64,000 nt of DNA from Trichoplax adhaerens. Its lineage: Eukaryota > Placozoa > Uniplacotomia > Trichoplacea > Trichoplacidae. Position 1 is the stretch's first letter; every line of letters starts with the position of its first letter. Shown here piece by piece: positions 1 to 14,065 of the stretch. The notes below the pieces were generated by a model, which saw nothing but the letters and a program-made list of their open reading frames with translations, had not been told where the DNA came from and did not search any database. Location: contig NW_002060963.1 of assembly GCF_000150275.1 (NCBI RefSeq), positions 529,262 through 593,261 of the forward strand, written 5' to 3'. Both the position numbers and the translations under genes were made by a program.

Positions 1-3000
1 AGGTAGATGATAAGCTTATGTGATATATGCCGATCACGAAATTCCAAATTTTAGAAACATAAGGGCTTTATTGAATCTTATACACAGATTAACTACACAC
101 AGCTCTACTCTAGCCGAATACTACTATTAAAGACTTCTAGAACGAACTAACAGAATAATCTAAAGTTGCATGCTTTTATACTTTTGGTAGCATTCGCAGC
201 TACAATCCGCTCGGCAACCTTTTACCTTATTTTACACATAGTTAAATTATTCTTAGTCAAAGTCTATAATTATGGCTACCAAATATCTCTTAGGATAAAT
301 ATAGAAGTTACGCTACCGTACATTATACTAACATGGCTAACAGTCTACAATCACAATACTAATTTACATTACAGCTTAATATACTATATTCGTATCTACC
401 CCTGGTTTATTCTAGCAATTGGATGACATTACATCGTCTATGATATTATTCTTTACATAATTTTTACGCTATTTCAATTAAAATCTTTACGATACTTCTC
501 TCACGCATTTTCTATTCAACTCTTAGCTAATCTAATGAATTTTGCAATCTTTAAAAACTTCTCATTAGTCAAATATTGAGGAAATATTGTGACATTATCA
601 AAAACAATCGTATAAAAAGAAATGTTAAAAAGAAAGAATTTAATGAATAACCCTACTTTGAATTTTTCAAAGAAATGACATACTGTAGAGATAAAAACAT
701 TGATCTCCAATTGTATACTCCTATGTATGTTTTAAAAGAAAATCATTTAAAGTCTACTATATCTGGGAAATTAGATGATAGGATTGCTAATTAAAGTTGA
801 GAATAAAGCATACATTATAATTATTGAATTAATTTATGAATTCTAATAGTATCTTCAGATTATTTCTTAATAAATTTAATGATTAAAATAACTACTGTCG
901 ACTTACATAGTCCTTGAGTTTTTGGCAAGGCCAAAGTCTAATGATTTAAAAGGCAAAAACGATTAATTTACCATAGGATTACCAATTCTGCATATTATTT
1001 AAACCGTACTAATTAACATTATATTATTAAATTAATTAATCTGTTTAATTATTTTATGTTATAACTCTAGATTTATGGCTATTTTAACGATACATATAAT
1101 GAGCTACTTTCGGTATTAAGCAATAATTTATTCGCGTTGATGCTTGAAGATATTTATAAAGCAAAGTAAATTTTTAATTATTCAAAATACTGAAAGTAAT
1201 TTAGCATTCATGTTTAGAAAATCACTTTTTACTTATCAAAAGTACACAATACAACCACATAACTTGACTGTTCTGCATAGTACAGAATTATAAACTGTTA
1301 TCGACGATAAGATAATAAATCTTCAAAAATGAGTATTTAAAACAAATTCAATTTTCCTTTCTCCAGATACCATGAGGAGGCATAAACATAGCAAATTTAA
1401 GAATTATACTTAGAGTCTCACTATAATTAAGAATGTTTTTCATAAGCAATGTTCTTAAAATTATTAGAATACTTATTTTGAAGTACTTAGTATCTCAATT
1501 GATCAAATCACTAAATAAAGTATGAAATTCTATTATTAATTCGTTTGCAATAAATTACGTAGCACCGAGTCTTTCATCAGAATTTAGACAAAATATTGAT
1601 ATTTAATCTGTTTAAAGTATCTTTAAGTTGCAACCATAGATTTACAGCCGTTTAAATAGTACTTATTATACTAAAATTTAGTTTCTCATGAAGCAGTAAT
1701 TTTGTGTGTTTTGAGACTTGAAGACATGAATAAAGGATGTAAAGTTTATTAGATATCCAGGCATTAAAATAATTCGAAATCCGCAATACCGATATCATTT
1801 TCATGTATTGAAAGTACCATGTCATATATAGACACATAATTTGGCGTCAGTGCACTGCGAAGAATCATCAGGACATGCTACCGATGATAAATAGAAATTC
1901 TTTGGAAATGAATGTTTAAGATCAGATTTAACGTTTCTAATTCTAGATATGTTTAAGTATCATTATAATGGGCTTTTTAAGAGAAATTGTAATAGTTTCA
2001 GCTAGTTACAATAATTATAAGTTAGAGAAATACACTTATAGTGCAGTATGTAGTGTAGAACTGTAAGTTTCAATAAAGTAAGTACGTGTTGATTAATTAT
2101 GGCTAGTATGATCAAAACAAATCATATACAGTATGTTTTCTAGAAGATCGTAACTGATAGCCATGTTAAATGCTGTTATTAGGCAAAATACTAATACGAT
2201 TGATGATTCCTATGTAGAAAGTGTTTGATTGTAATTTGTATAAGTTGTATCGAATTATTATCTTAAAGACTAAGTCGATTATCTAGTTTAGCTAGCCACT
2301 TTCGATTGTTCTTATGAAAGGAAAAAATTGGAATTCTTCTACTACAGGCGGACGCGATAAATATTTCTTTGAAAATCAATGAAATGGTGCTGAATATTTA
2401 TGACACATTAGAGATTTGCTCTACTTTAACAATTCAAAATTTTTTGTTGTCGTATTGCGAACCTAGGGTTAAGAACCCATGCTTTACAGTGTCATTTGTG
2501 AAATTACTAGAATATTCTGTGATAATTGATATCTTAAAATCTAATTGCTAAATAAAATTTAAGGTTCTGTTAATCAGGTATTCGGAATAAATTAGTAGCA
2601 CATGTTTCATTAGAACTTGATTCAAAATTACGATATAACTGTTCAGTGCTACTAAATCGATATGCAAATAAATGTCAGGTGTAGGTTAAATCATGAAATG
2701 TTTTATATTTCTAATATATTATGCAATTAACAGATAGTACATATAAAATATAATATGGAAGAAGATCAATTGAATGCAACGACTATCGAAGATACCTTAT
2801 CAAATAACGGCAGGAGGCAGAACATTGCAACCGAAACGAATTTAATAGAAGGTGCGACAGCCATAACGATGCCAAAATTAAGATAGGACTACAATTTTAT
2901 CTGTTAATAAAGAAAACTTATTCACTATGCAAGGGAAAAATATTTTAAGTGAATAATAATATAATTAATTATTATGTTACTTAAAATCCGCTGTTAACAA

Positions 3001-6000
3001 TATATATAAATTATTTGATAAATCTCCCTCTTATTTATATGTATTTTATTTACAATTAATAAAGATTATGACGCTTACAGTAATTATTACTCTGTCGAAA
3101 CCAGAATAGTAATTGTTCTATTTTAGTATAATGAAAACTTGTATAAATGGAGGTAGCTAACTCGTATCTTGTCTTGCATCCGCTGTAAAAAAAGCATCAA
3201 TCAAACCCTAATCACGCGATTACACACGTATTACACTATGATTTGCTGTGCAATTCCATCAACGACAGTTTGCTTTTAATACGAGATATAATAGAACGGA
3301 GATAGCTCATGACATAGACTTGACAGTGACAGTATTATTTATAATTTATCAACGGTATGTTTATGAATATTTAGGATTTAAATAAATAATACTTATAGGT
3401 AAATATAAGATAATATATTCCTCTAGGTTTTACTGAATAGCGTTGGAAAAGATCGAATAACGTCAGTTCATGGGAACTCAACCAACGTAAGAGAAAATAC
3501 TATAATAAATTTAATCCTTGCTAAACTCTAATTATTAAGTTATTATCATACATTATTTGCAACTATAGCTGACTAACTTATTTACGATTCTAGTAAATCA
3601 TGTAGACAATAAACGGTATTATTTCTTCTAACATATTTGGTACGGGATAGCTCATTGTAAAACTCTATATTACAGTATGTTTCTAGTGATAAGCTACTAC
3701 GTGATACTACATGACACTGTTAGAAAACATTCCCTCATATATTTCAGGTAAATATTGAGGACATGGTGCTACATTCAAAAATTTCATAGTAGCTAACTTT
3801 TAGCTACATGACATTTACTAAAATTAATGAATAGTAATAAGAATAATACACCATAAAAGAGCACGGTCTTGGATAGTAATTACCGGGGATAATTGATTAT
3901 GTATATAATAGTTAAGCAAGTTTTTAATTTAAGGCATTAAGTACTATTATTAAATTGTAATTGTTGACGATTTGATAAGGCTCTTAAATAAGTTAAGCAA
4001 ACCTTGGCTGAGATATAAGCAGTCATTAATACGTCAAAAAAATAAATATAGCCAAATTGACTTAATGTATATAGAACCGAAGATAAGTTTACTTACAAAC
4101 TCTTCGAGGCGATTACGATAAGTTTTACTCATTTTTATCGTACTCTTTGAGTACCTTATGATCAATTCGCTGTATCGCAACGCCAATTAGTATTTATCGA
4201 TGAGGATCAATAGCTAATGTAAAAGAAATTTTTAATGTAAATATGTATCTTATAAGAATATTTACGAACGATTCGAAATATTAAAATATAAAAAACGCGA
4301 TGGTGTAGAAGTTTAGCTAATTCAAACATCAGAGTCTAGCTCTATTACCTGGTATTCATTAGCTAATAAGAAAGTATTTGTATCTCTTTAAGGGATTGTA
4401 TCATGGTTAAACGGTATATTATAGTTAAAAACCTACGTTTATCAAGGTTAACATAAGCCTGATGGGCAATCATGTGGCAATAAAATGTTAGCTATGTGTG
4501 TACTAATAACTAAAATCTCTTAATAATATTTTACAAAGATTCGATAGTCAATACTTGTATAATTTATTAACGGAATGAACATGTATGATATTATAGAATT
4601 ATAACTATGATACAAACTGGTACTGCAATTTTTTCATGGTATTACGAACTTACTCTAGCGAATGGATTCAAGAGGCATAATTAATGTTCTCTTTAAGAGT
4701 TAAAATACTTTTATTCATCTTACTTGGTAAAAATATCTTTAGAATGTTTCTAAGTTCATCAATTTCCCCGGTTGCGCTGATATAGTATAATAGTAGAAAT
4801 TAATAATATTCTGTTGCTACGAGAAAATTTCGTAAAGTATTGCATAATAGGCAATTTTCATTTTATGTTAGTATATACTTTTGTGCTAGTAATGTAATAC
4901 GATCTCCTTAATTGCGTGCTTATACACTTTTAAACTGTCACTTTAGTGAGTAATATTCAGTACTATCGGGCTACCCAGGGTAGTTAGCTAGTTGATTTGC
5001 AATGGAACCAGACTAGTGCATGTAAACCATTAAAAGTAAATTTTAGACTGCAAACTATCCCATATTCTAACAATATAAGAGTATATCACCTATAAGTATA
5101 ATAATTAATGAGCATTGATGATTTGACCCTCTGATGTGCAATTCATATATATAGTATGAAATTAAAAATGTCACTCATAAATGAAGATAATAAGTATGCC
5201 ACTGTATTGTCCTGTAAATTAACAGTAAATGAACTCTTGCTAAGATTGTACTACCGGCATTTTACATACGTTGAAATACATAAGTCACAAATGAAATTTC
5301 TATGCCGGTAAACGCTAATTTATTGAATACACGACAGAGTCTTATGATGTGACTCCGCCAAGGTTACGGTGTGTTCACATAAATGCTTCCTTTTTTACAA
5401 TCCATAAATGCCCACAAGTTAGACTCGGATTTTTTTGATTAACTGCAAACTGCAAGTTGAATTTAGGTGGAACATGCATAGTAGCCTGCGATGATACAAA
5501 AACAAACGAAATAAGTAACTTACTTACGAAGGAATGGATAAAGGAATATCCTTTATTACCAGTATTTGTCAGTTACATTATTACTTTTCAAGTTTCTTTA
5601 GATTATGTATATTATACTATGATTTTTTTCTTAGTATAAACTTCAAATACGCCATATTTTACGGCAAATGTGCAGTCGGCATAACTTTATAGCGATACAA
5701 CGATAACAAATCTATATCACTTAATAGTGCCAGCTATAATCTTAATTGATTTATAAGCTACATTATAACTTTCCAGTTGTTGTTAATTAAATGAGATAAA
5801 TGCTGTATTCGTAATAAAATAACTAAGCATCTTTATTGCGAAATATTTATTAATTATCTATGAAATGCTTCTTACTTCGTATCGTAGATGCTGCATTTCT
5901 TATAAGCATTCAGCAGGAAGGCATGTGATGTAACTACGACAGGTCTATATTGCTGTATGGTATTAGCTACAATATATAATTAATTCTTTCTGCAATCAAC

Positions 6001-6600
6001 GTGGGAACTTAACATTAAATTCACACAGGTTTAAAAGTTGAAATTTATTATTTAAATTGAATCGAAATGCTTTCAAGGTTTGAAACGTAGGACTGGTGCA
6101 TTTTATTACTGTAATATAGTCCGTTATCGCTTTATTAAACTTATAAAGTTCACTATTTTTACAAAGTACGAATTAAACAAGAGATAATGCTAACATACAA
6201 ATTATATAATTTGATACGATGAATGCAGTAACTTTATCAGACAATAGATAAAATAGAAATAAAATCTAGCGTAATTACTTTTACAGAACTCATCATGTTT
6301 GCCTTTCAATTTTGACGAAATTAATTACAAGATCATTATGTGAAGCATTATTCACATAAAGTAATTTAGCAGTTAGCCGAGGCTAAAATGTATCGTAATA
6401 AGTGTATATATATTATATATAACAACAGACTTCTATACTGAAATTTAAAATTACTATTACGATATCACAATAATTGCAACAATGTATTCTCTCGTCGATT
6501 ATAGTGTTTCAGTAATAAATACGAAAGCTGCGATGCCTTTGTAAATGCAAAATTCTTGATCAAGACAGTAGTTTATTATCGTACTGTATGAATGAACAGT
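1..6600. other. A+T-rich gene-poor region
   Basis: I find no convincing coding exon on either strand beyond the weak short ORF at 2755-2887. The other open stretches are under 90 codons, have A+T-driven composition and show no recognisable domain. I saw no strong tandem repeat, tRNA or long hairpin. Distant small exons of a gene outside the window cannot be excluded. Confidence 0.6.
2755..2887 (+). CDS. Possible short ORF or terminal exon, 43 codons
   Basis: An ATG-to-TAG frame encodes a 43-residue acidic/polar peptide starting MEEDQLNATTIEDTL and ending ITMPKLR. Its codon composition is less A+T-biased than the flanking DNA. The frame is also open upstream to an acceptor-like AG about 23 bases before the ATG, so it could be a last exon. 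I recognise no family and found no companion exon with matching phase. It may be chance. Confidence 0.2.
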
Positions 6601-9600
6601 TTAGTCATCGTCTTCTTCTTCTTCTTCATCCATTTCATCGTCTAATTCTTCACCATCTTCTTCTTCTGCACGTTGAGCAGCTCTGAGTGCATTCTCTTCT
6701 TCTATAGTAGGATCGTCAATCTCAGTAATATCGGCACCACTAGGGAATTCATCTTGCACTGGAGGTGGTGGTAGAGGACTATAATTCTCACTATTATACT
6801 TGTGTCCAAAGCCAATGTAAATATTTTCAAATTTCCTAATGATACAAAGCAATGGATAATATGACTACTTATGTTCCTGATATAATTTTATTTGGTCCAA
6901 GATATACGATATCGTATAGGACTAGCAATTATTATAGACATAATGCTATGAATAATAAAACGACAAATGAAATACCTATCTATGGCAAAAGCGTAAGCTC
7001 CAGGCCATCTATTGGAACGTAAGACAGCACAAGCATAAGCAGGAACCAAACGTGATGATAAGTAGGGGGTCCATGATGAACGTCCATCAACCTCATCATC
7101 TTCTGATATTGGAGTGAGCAATGGTGGCCCTGTTTCTGGCTCGGGTTCATCAGGTTCTTCTCTTTCTTCATCATCTTCCTCATCTTCAAAATCATCTTCC
7201 GGTTTCTCAGTCGGATTGAACCAAGTGCAACGACCCTATTATATAAATTAATAATAAGAGATGATAAGATTGGTGCTTCAAATTTTTATGATTAGATTAG
7301 TGAAACAATTCAAAGATATCATTGCAAACCTGAGGTAATAAATATTGCACATGATGCACCCAATTACTCAATGATGGTTCTAAAAGTTCTTTTAGGCTAA
7401 GTCCTTCAAATTCTAGGTTAACTATGAACGAATCCCTGACTGTAGAATTATAGAAGATGAAATTAATCAGTACCTCGTCATATTCATAAAATAGATATAA
7501 AATGGCTAATGATTGAATAAACTTAATAACTACCATTTTCATCTTCGTCTTCATCTTCATCTTCATCAAAGTGGTAGTAACCTAGGGGACTAATTTGACA
7601 ACTGCCAGTAATTCGAGCAATTTGAGCACGTAAATAATTTGATTCATTTCCTGGGAACGGAGGATAACTAACAATCTAATGAATTGATGAAAAGAAATAA
7701 TATTAATTTTTCAACTATTCATGGTTAATATTTGAAAGTGAGGAATGATATTTCATTTTTAGCAATCATTCTAATACATACCGGTGCATCTAACTTGCCA
7801 GTAAAGAATTTCTTTATATTTCGTGCTATATCTATCTGAGTAGGAGTTACATGCGGTAGTTTTACCCACGGTTTACCAGCTGTTAAAGATTGTATAACAT
7901 TTCGCTCATTTAGTGACGCAGTTATCAGTAATTGGCAAGAAAGTTGATATTTACGTACTGATTTAGCGGAAAATTACAAAGTTGATTTTTTACTTACGTT
8001 CACTACAGACGAAGTAGATATATTTGTTGGCACCCGTACGATTGTCTTCACGTGGAATAGTAGGAGGTGGTTTATAGTTTGATTTAGGCAATTCATCTTC
8101 ATCTTCTTCGTCAGATCCTTTAATGCAGTACAGAACACGGCTTAGATTAAAAAATTTACTATTTAAATTTGAGAAATACTGAATTCTAAATAATTTCTTT
8201 GACTATTTACCATTTTCGCTTTCATCTCCTCTATCGTCTTCCTCAATTTCCTCCTGAGTGAAGATAAAAAAGATTTAATTTAACCCCAAATATAACCTTA
8301 AATATTTGCATCTTTAATAGCATTCAATAGTTCTATGAATTACATCTTCCAAGTCGTCTTCATCATCATCTTCTCCCTCTCGATACTGAGTTTCAGCTAT
8401 GTAGTAATTGCCATGAAGGCCGATAATTTTACCTACAATAATAAAATTAGGTCAACTTTATCATCAATTAAACAGTATCATTTTGCTTTAGGTTTTTTGT
8501 TACCCCAAAAGCGAACAGTTTGTAAGGGATAATTTTCAGCTAAAGTCTTCAATGCAAGAAAGACCCTATAAACTTCCATTTGTGACAGACCAACCTATCC
8601 ATGCGCAAAATATCTCCATTAATACTTGTAATTATAAGATTTGCATTATTTAAATGAACCATCATACTTACTCCTGCTTGTTCAAAGTAATGAGCAATAT
8701 CCATCAAATCTGGAAGTGGCAAATCTTGATCATCATCAGGGATAGGAGGCATATCTTCTCCTTCTTCAGTTCTTACCTAATTCATAGAGTGGAGGGTTTA
8801 CGTTTACAGGGTGTTGTAAATCAAAAAATCGAATGTATTGCGATAAAAAGTTACCTCAAACAATGCTTTCTGTTGATCAGCAAGATCTACTGCCGGTGAA
8901 AGGAGACTTTCATCTTGGATAGTATCATTTGGAACGATAAATTTTGATTTCTTGATATTTCGGGACATATCCTCCAAAATATCTATTTTGAAAATAAAAA
9001 TTATTTATGAGCCTGATGGTATGTAGGAGTGAAGAAATAGATTATGTTTTACTTTCATGTTGTCATGCTTAGTAGACAATATTAACACATGACTATAAAT
9101 CAATGTCATTACGGATACATTTATACTTGGTATGAATGATATAACGATAAATTCATACAAATTGCCTAGAATGATATTGGTGTTAACGACGAGTATTTCT
9201 AATGCATGTATCACATACCCACAGGATTTTCGGGTCTTTCGTTTAATACTTTCATTAGTATAGCACTTAAGTGTTCATATCTGGAAAATAGTGAATAATC
9301 ATTGAATATATTGAAAAGATTGATGGCCAAAATAATCTCATATTCGATATCTAACTTAAAAGACAAAATACTATGACTTTAAAAAATCAGGTTTATCGAT
9401 TATATAACTATTTTTCGATTGAATAGGTAAATTTATTTGAGCGATAAGAAGTGGAATAATGTTTAAAATTAGAGCTTGGAAATTGATCGTTGATTTATGG
9501 AAACGTTTTTCAAGCTACTGCAAGGCTAGTCACAAAAAGTTTAGTAATATATAGCGCTTCCTTTTCTATTGGTTTACTTACAAGCTTGTCTTGGACTTGG

Positions 9601-9679
9601 TACTCGTTTTCATCAAGTAAGATGTTGCTGTTAATATTTCGGTTGATTCTGCTGGATCAATATTTGTCGCGTTCTCCAT
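6601..9679 (-). CDS. Radial spoke head protein 4/6 homologue
   Basis: A subunit of the radial spoke head of motile 9+2 cilia, which relays signals from the central pair to dynein arms. Thirteen exons (high to low): 9679-9582, 9280-9219, 8982-8855, 8776-8672, 8594-8504, 8432-8344, 8253-8211, 8117-7998, 7879-7782, 7675-7534, 7439-7330, 7235-6976, 6835-6601. They total 1581 bp, 526 aa, with consistent phases throughout. Hallmarks seen are [10 protein letters not shown] near the N-terminus, [17 protein letters not shown], an [13 protein letters not shown] block, [48 protein letters not shown], and [19 protein letters not shown] followed by PVQDEFPSG and a Glu/Asp-rich tail. These are characteristic RSP4/6 blocks. 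Length is close to algal RSP4/6 and shorter than the vertebrate forms, which carry a long N-terminal extension. The start is the first ATG of exon 1, whose split codon restores the conserved SLYEHL. Confidence 0.95.
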
Positions 9680-10069
9680 CTTTGTAAGATAATAATGTTA
9701 CGCTTGTCGATGCAAATTCCAAGTTGTGGTGTGGTTACAAGCAATCGCAAGATGTAATTTTGCTGCAATAGAGGATAATATTGCGTCAAGAAAGTAGAAA
9801 AGGTTGCTTTGAATGTTGCCAACTGTAAAAGTGGACGACGGTAGGCAAGTACGCCTAATAACAGTGTTGCTAATTGGCAATTTTGTGAATATTGAAGCAA
9901 CACCACGGTAACGATGCTGAATATTACTGCTTTGCTGATTACATTGTGTACAGGCGTTGCCAGGGTAACGATGGCGTATTTTGACTGACGTTCTCAGTTA
10001 TCGTTGTTTACTATTCAGTGTATGAGTCAGTAGTCTGTAGGATTACGTTACTACTGGGGGTAGTGTCAA
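9680..10069. other. 5' flank of RSPH4A
   Basis: Spacer between the RSPH4A start codon and the repeat cluster. Presumably it contains the RSPH4A promoter and 5' UTR. I see no distinct promoter element or other gene. Minus-strand open frames here are low-complexity shadows. Confidence 0.5.
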
Positions 10070-11012
10070 CAATTGTCTGGTACTGTCCTGTCATGTCCAG
10101 TGTACAGTATAGTACTGGCAGTCTGACACTACAGTGGTCGTCACCCATGGTTACAGTATGGCACACAGTAGAGTACAGTACAGTACTTACCGAATGATGC
10201 CAGAAGAATAGTACTGTACTGTACAGTATGTACTGTAGTGCTGCAGAAGAAGAGATGACGTGAACCATACTAAGATACAAGTGTACATACGTTACTTGAT
10301 AGTCGATAGTGTACACTGTACAACGCCATGTAAAAGCAACGATTGACTCAGTTTATGGTCCTGTACAGTGTACAGTTTACAGTACATAACACGGCCTACT
10401 GTACATTGTACACTGTAGCAGTACAGTGTAAAGTACAGTACAGTACGGATAATATGTATTGTACACTGTAGCAATAGTTTACGGTACGGTACAGTTGAAG
10501 GTACTGCACAGTGTACAGTGTACAGTACTGTACAGGATGCTGTATACTGTACACTGTAGCAGTAGTTGATTAGTTGACGGTACTGTACTGTACTGTACTG
10601 TACTGTACTGTAGGTCTATTGATGCTAAACTTTTATGATTGTAGGCATGCAGCTTCGTATATGATATGCCTCTTATCATTAGAATTTGATGCAATTGCAA
10701 TAATTAATCTACCACGTTCACGAGTAAAGATATTTCGCCTAAAAGGTTAGATACTGTACCGTACTGGAAAAAGAACGATTGACTCAGTTGAAGTACAGTA
10801 CAGTATTTGCACATACAGTACAGTACTGTACAGTACAGTGTACTGTACCGTACGTGTATAGTACTGTACTGGAAAAAGAACGATTGACTCAGTTGAAGTA
10901 CAGTGTACTGTACCGTACGTGTATAGTACAGTACTGTACTGTACTGCATGCTGTATACTGTACACTGTAGCAGTAGTGGATAAGTGGATTACCGACTGTG
11001 ACTGTACTGTAA
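10070..11012. repeat. GTAC/ACTGT-rich repeat cluster 1
   Basis: About 0.95 kb is built from interleaved short motifs of the TACAGTAC / GTACTGT / GTGTACAGT type. It includes a pure GTACT pentanucleotide run of about six copies near 10580-10612. Larger duplicated blocks are visible. A 39-bp block containing GGAAAAAGAACGATTGACTC starts near 10761 and again near 10866, with a diverged relative near 10334. A block containing GCTGTATACTGTACACTGTA occurs near 10535 and 10948. Because GTAC and TGTACA are palindromic, the cluster can fold into many hairpins. Open frames on both strands here are by-products of the repeat. Confidence 0.85.
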
Positions 11013-13019
11013 GCTTCACCTACTCGTTCGATCGATTTAAGAGCAACGAACACGGACCACGAGGCCACTGCAAGATCGTTGCCTACCAAACTGGAACGCA
11101 GGCAGATTGGATCTTTGCATCGAAAAAATTTCAAGGCTGCTCTGGTCAGGACTCAACTAGTATGTTGAGCGCGTCTTTTCTCCATTGGGTTATTGCAGTA
11201 CTTGTAATTCAGTGATGTACAGCGATTCGCTATTAGCAATGCTAATAGCGCATAGTATACGGCAGATTGGATAAAAAGATCAAAATGGACAGCCAGTGGT
11301 GGTAATCCATGATGGAATGGATGCGTTGGATGGATTGAATGAGAGTCATGTGAATGCCCTTATGGTTCAAGCCCCGACCTGCAGGCTAAATTATTCCCAG
11401 AGATTGAATAGCGATGATTGCAGCAAGGATTTATAACGGAATGGCACTCACGACGTTTGAAATGCAATGACGCCAACTAAAGTAAGCTGGTAAGTAATCC
11501 ATTTGTTCTCTAGATTAGATAAACTTCTGCACCTGCAACATGACGTTGGACTACATGAAGAAGCATCTTCTACATGTATCTACATGGATGCGTCATCAAA
11601 GTTTCCAGAAAAGAAATTGTTAAAGTGTATCAAGCCGTACCTATTGAAATGATGATACTCTTCTAATTTATACCATCTTTCGGGACTGAAACATATCAAT
11701 GTTGAGAATTGACAACTGATCAAAATGGCACATGCTTGATATCACTCTTTTCTACCTTTGAATGACAGTAAATACATGCTAGCACATGGTTAACACTAGT
11801 ACTGGATGTTCATAGGTGTCCAATACAACTGTTGATCCCAGTACATTTACAGTAGTGTGATACTTCTAGGTCAAGTTGACTCAGCCAATAATTTTACAAA
11901 TAATAATCACAATTATCCTAAATAATTCAGCATTCGAGATTTAGTGGAGTAATTATCTTGAAATGGTATTGTATCAAGCTTATTAATTTCGTAATCTGAA
12001 TTTTTCTATCGGTTTTCTTGCCAGATAAGGACAATTTGCGCGACCTCTTTCCACTGGCCACATTTCATGCGTTTGTGCAAGCCTTGAGGGAATGGCCTAT
12101 TAAATTACTGTAGCTATCTTGAATGCTACTATTCGTATGGAAATATCAAGAAGTAACCTTGATGACACTGTCATGCAACTGTTATTCACTGTTGAAAGGA
12201 TAGCATATCAGTGCCAAAATCTGCGCTGTATCAGCCTCGTCTACTGCTGCCTCGACTCTTTGCCTGGTGTTGAATCTCATCTTGTGCATATTAAACATCA
12301 TGAATTATTAGCGTCGCAGAGCTTGTTCGGAAGTATTTAATAATGTATCTACTGTACTCTATATCGAATGTAACAACTGTACAGTATATTAAAAAGTGAT
12401 AAGCTTACAATAATAACGGAGAAAATGATACCTGAGTTATTCTAACAAGCGTACGATGGTAATATTGAATGATTGTTATTACAAGTTACTACTGTTTTCT
12501 CTCCTTTCTAGAGGTAAAAGTTTAATAAAGGTTTCTAACTTTAATGCGATTAAACTCTTGATTAGAAGATTGTGTGTACGCGTTTAATGAAACATAGTAA
12601 AGTTTTAGTTATTATTTTGTAAATGATCATTCTTCAAATTATTATTACTGTTAGTGTCTGTTAAAATTGAGCAAGAAGCGTATCATCTTTCGACATTTTA
12701 CAATAAGTTATTAGCACAGTGTACCCTATAAGACCGTACAGAAATTGATGGCAACAGAAAAACAACCTACTGATCCAACTGTCTTCGTTGTGCGATAACA
12801 TAAGCAAATGGGTTGGCTCTGTTGTGTGGTGTCCGATATCATTTCTGCAAAGTTAGAATAGTAAATTTGCATGCAACGGTGCACACTGCAGTCATTAACA
12901 ATACAGAAAACTTCCCTTACAATTATTACTCATGCTAAATAAAACGAAGCTAGAAATCATGATCCAAATCTAAAAACTCGATTCTCTTATTAGTTACATC
13001 TATCCACTTCAAAGCGACA
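11013..13019. other. Spacer without a supported gene
   Basis: Between repeat clusters. The first 200 bases (about 11020-11215) are less A+T-rich and open in one frame, but match no domain I know. The rest shows no splice-consistent exon pair. It includes the small perfect hairpin at 11228-11250. Confidence 0.4.
11228..11250. repeat. Perfect 10-bp stem, 3-nt loop hairpin
   Basis: CGCTATTAGC is followed by AAT and its exact reverse complement GCTAATAGCG. It lies outside any gene. No T-run follows and no flanking duplication was seen, so function is unknown. Confidence 0.6.
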
Positions 13020-14065
13020 CCATTGAGGACATATGCTTTGAATTCTAAAATTCAAGCTTTAAATCATCTATCAGATAGATTTAAGGCTGTTGGATTAGTC
13101 TTGCCTATATGTTTCTACCCTGTTGATATTCGTATTCATTCTCTTTCTATTAACCACGTTCGTTCTGAATGAGACCACAGATTACTTGAGTTGATGGGTT
13201 CTCACATTATTAAATTCTGAGGACGTTAACATCAAATCATTTATTAGTCAAGATCGGAATGTAAAAAATTGGCTTTCTATTAACAACTGCTTTAGTAACC
13301 GATGAGAGATCTTTAAATATGCATCCCAAGATCTCAGTATATTCCGTAAGTGATGGAGTAATTTTGTTATTGACGTGTGGTTTTTACAAAATCTAAACAG
13401 GGCCTATATCAATTATTCGTCCATCAGTACAGACAGATACTAGCTATTTCACTATTTAAACCTACTGACTAACAGTCATAGTGATTATCCATGAGATCTC
13501 CGTAAAAAAAAATATTTTATGCTCGCATTGTTACAGAATGCTGCCATTGATAATTCGTATTACTTAAATTTTTCAGGCGTCCATATAATCATTTTTAATT
13601 CTAAAGTCTCCCGATATCAATCTATCCTGTAGTACAGAACAGAGATGAACATGTTAAGATTGCACACCACTAACCAAGAATCTCAATAGTTGTGCGAGAA
13701 ATCTCCGTATACCATTTTTATATTCTTTAATTTAATGGAGTAGTGCCATTAATAACCCTTTCATTAATAATCCTAGGACGTCAATATTGGATTATTTGTA
13801 CCAAGCAGAAATTAACATGTTTACAATCGTGTCTTACTAATCAATAGTCTCAACAGTTATGCAAAAAATCCCCGTAAATTTTCTTATATACTCTAACAAG
13901 GTACTGCGTTGATGATTCCTTTTTATTATTGTTAATTCTAAAGACATTAATATCATATCATTTATCAACATAGGACAGCAATCATCATGTTGATATTTAA
14001 TAGCGATGATTTTTCAACCCTGAGGACGCTAACGTCGCATCATCTGGCATTTCACTGCCCTCAAG
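13020..14065. repeat. Degenerate tandem repeat, unit about 170-210 bp
   Basis: Imperfect copies recur. Segments resembling CTAAAGTCTCCCGATATCAA, CTAGGACGTCAATATTGGAT and CTAAAGACATTAATATCATA begin near 13600, 13772 and 13938, a spacing of about 170. More diverged relatives occur near 13025, 13217 and 14020 (TGAGGACG...). A second landmark, TCTCCGTA or TCCCCGTA, recurs near 13497, 13702 and 13869. Boundaries are approximate. It has no coding potential and is probably an old satellite or duplicated spacer array. Confidence 0.6.

Noticed and set aside
10011-11215. Many long open frames on both strands (Tyr/Ser/Thr/Val/Cys-rich peptides)
   Set aside because: They arise because the ACTGT/GTAC repeat words avoid stops in several frames; the peptides are pure low-complexity repeats present on both strands at once.
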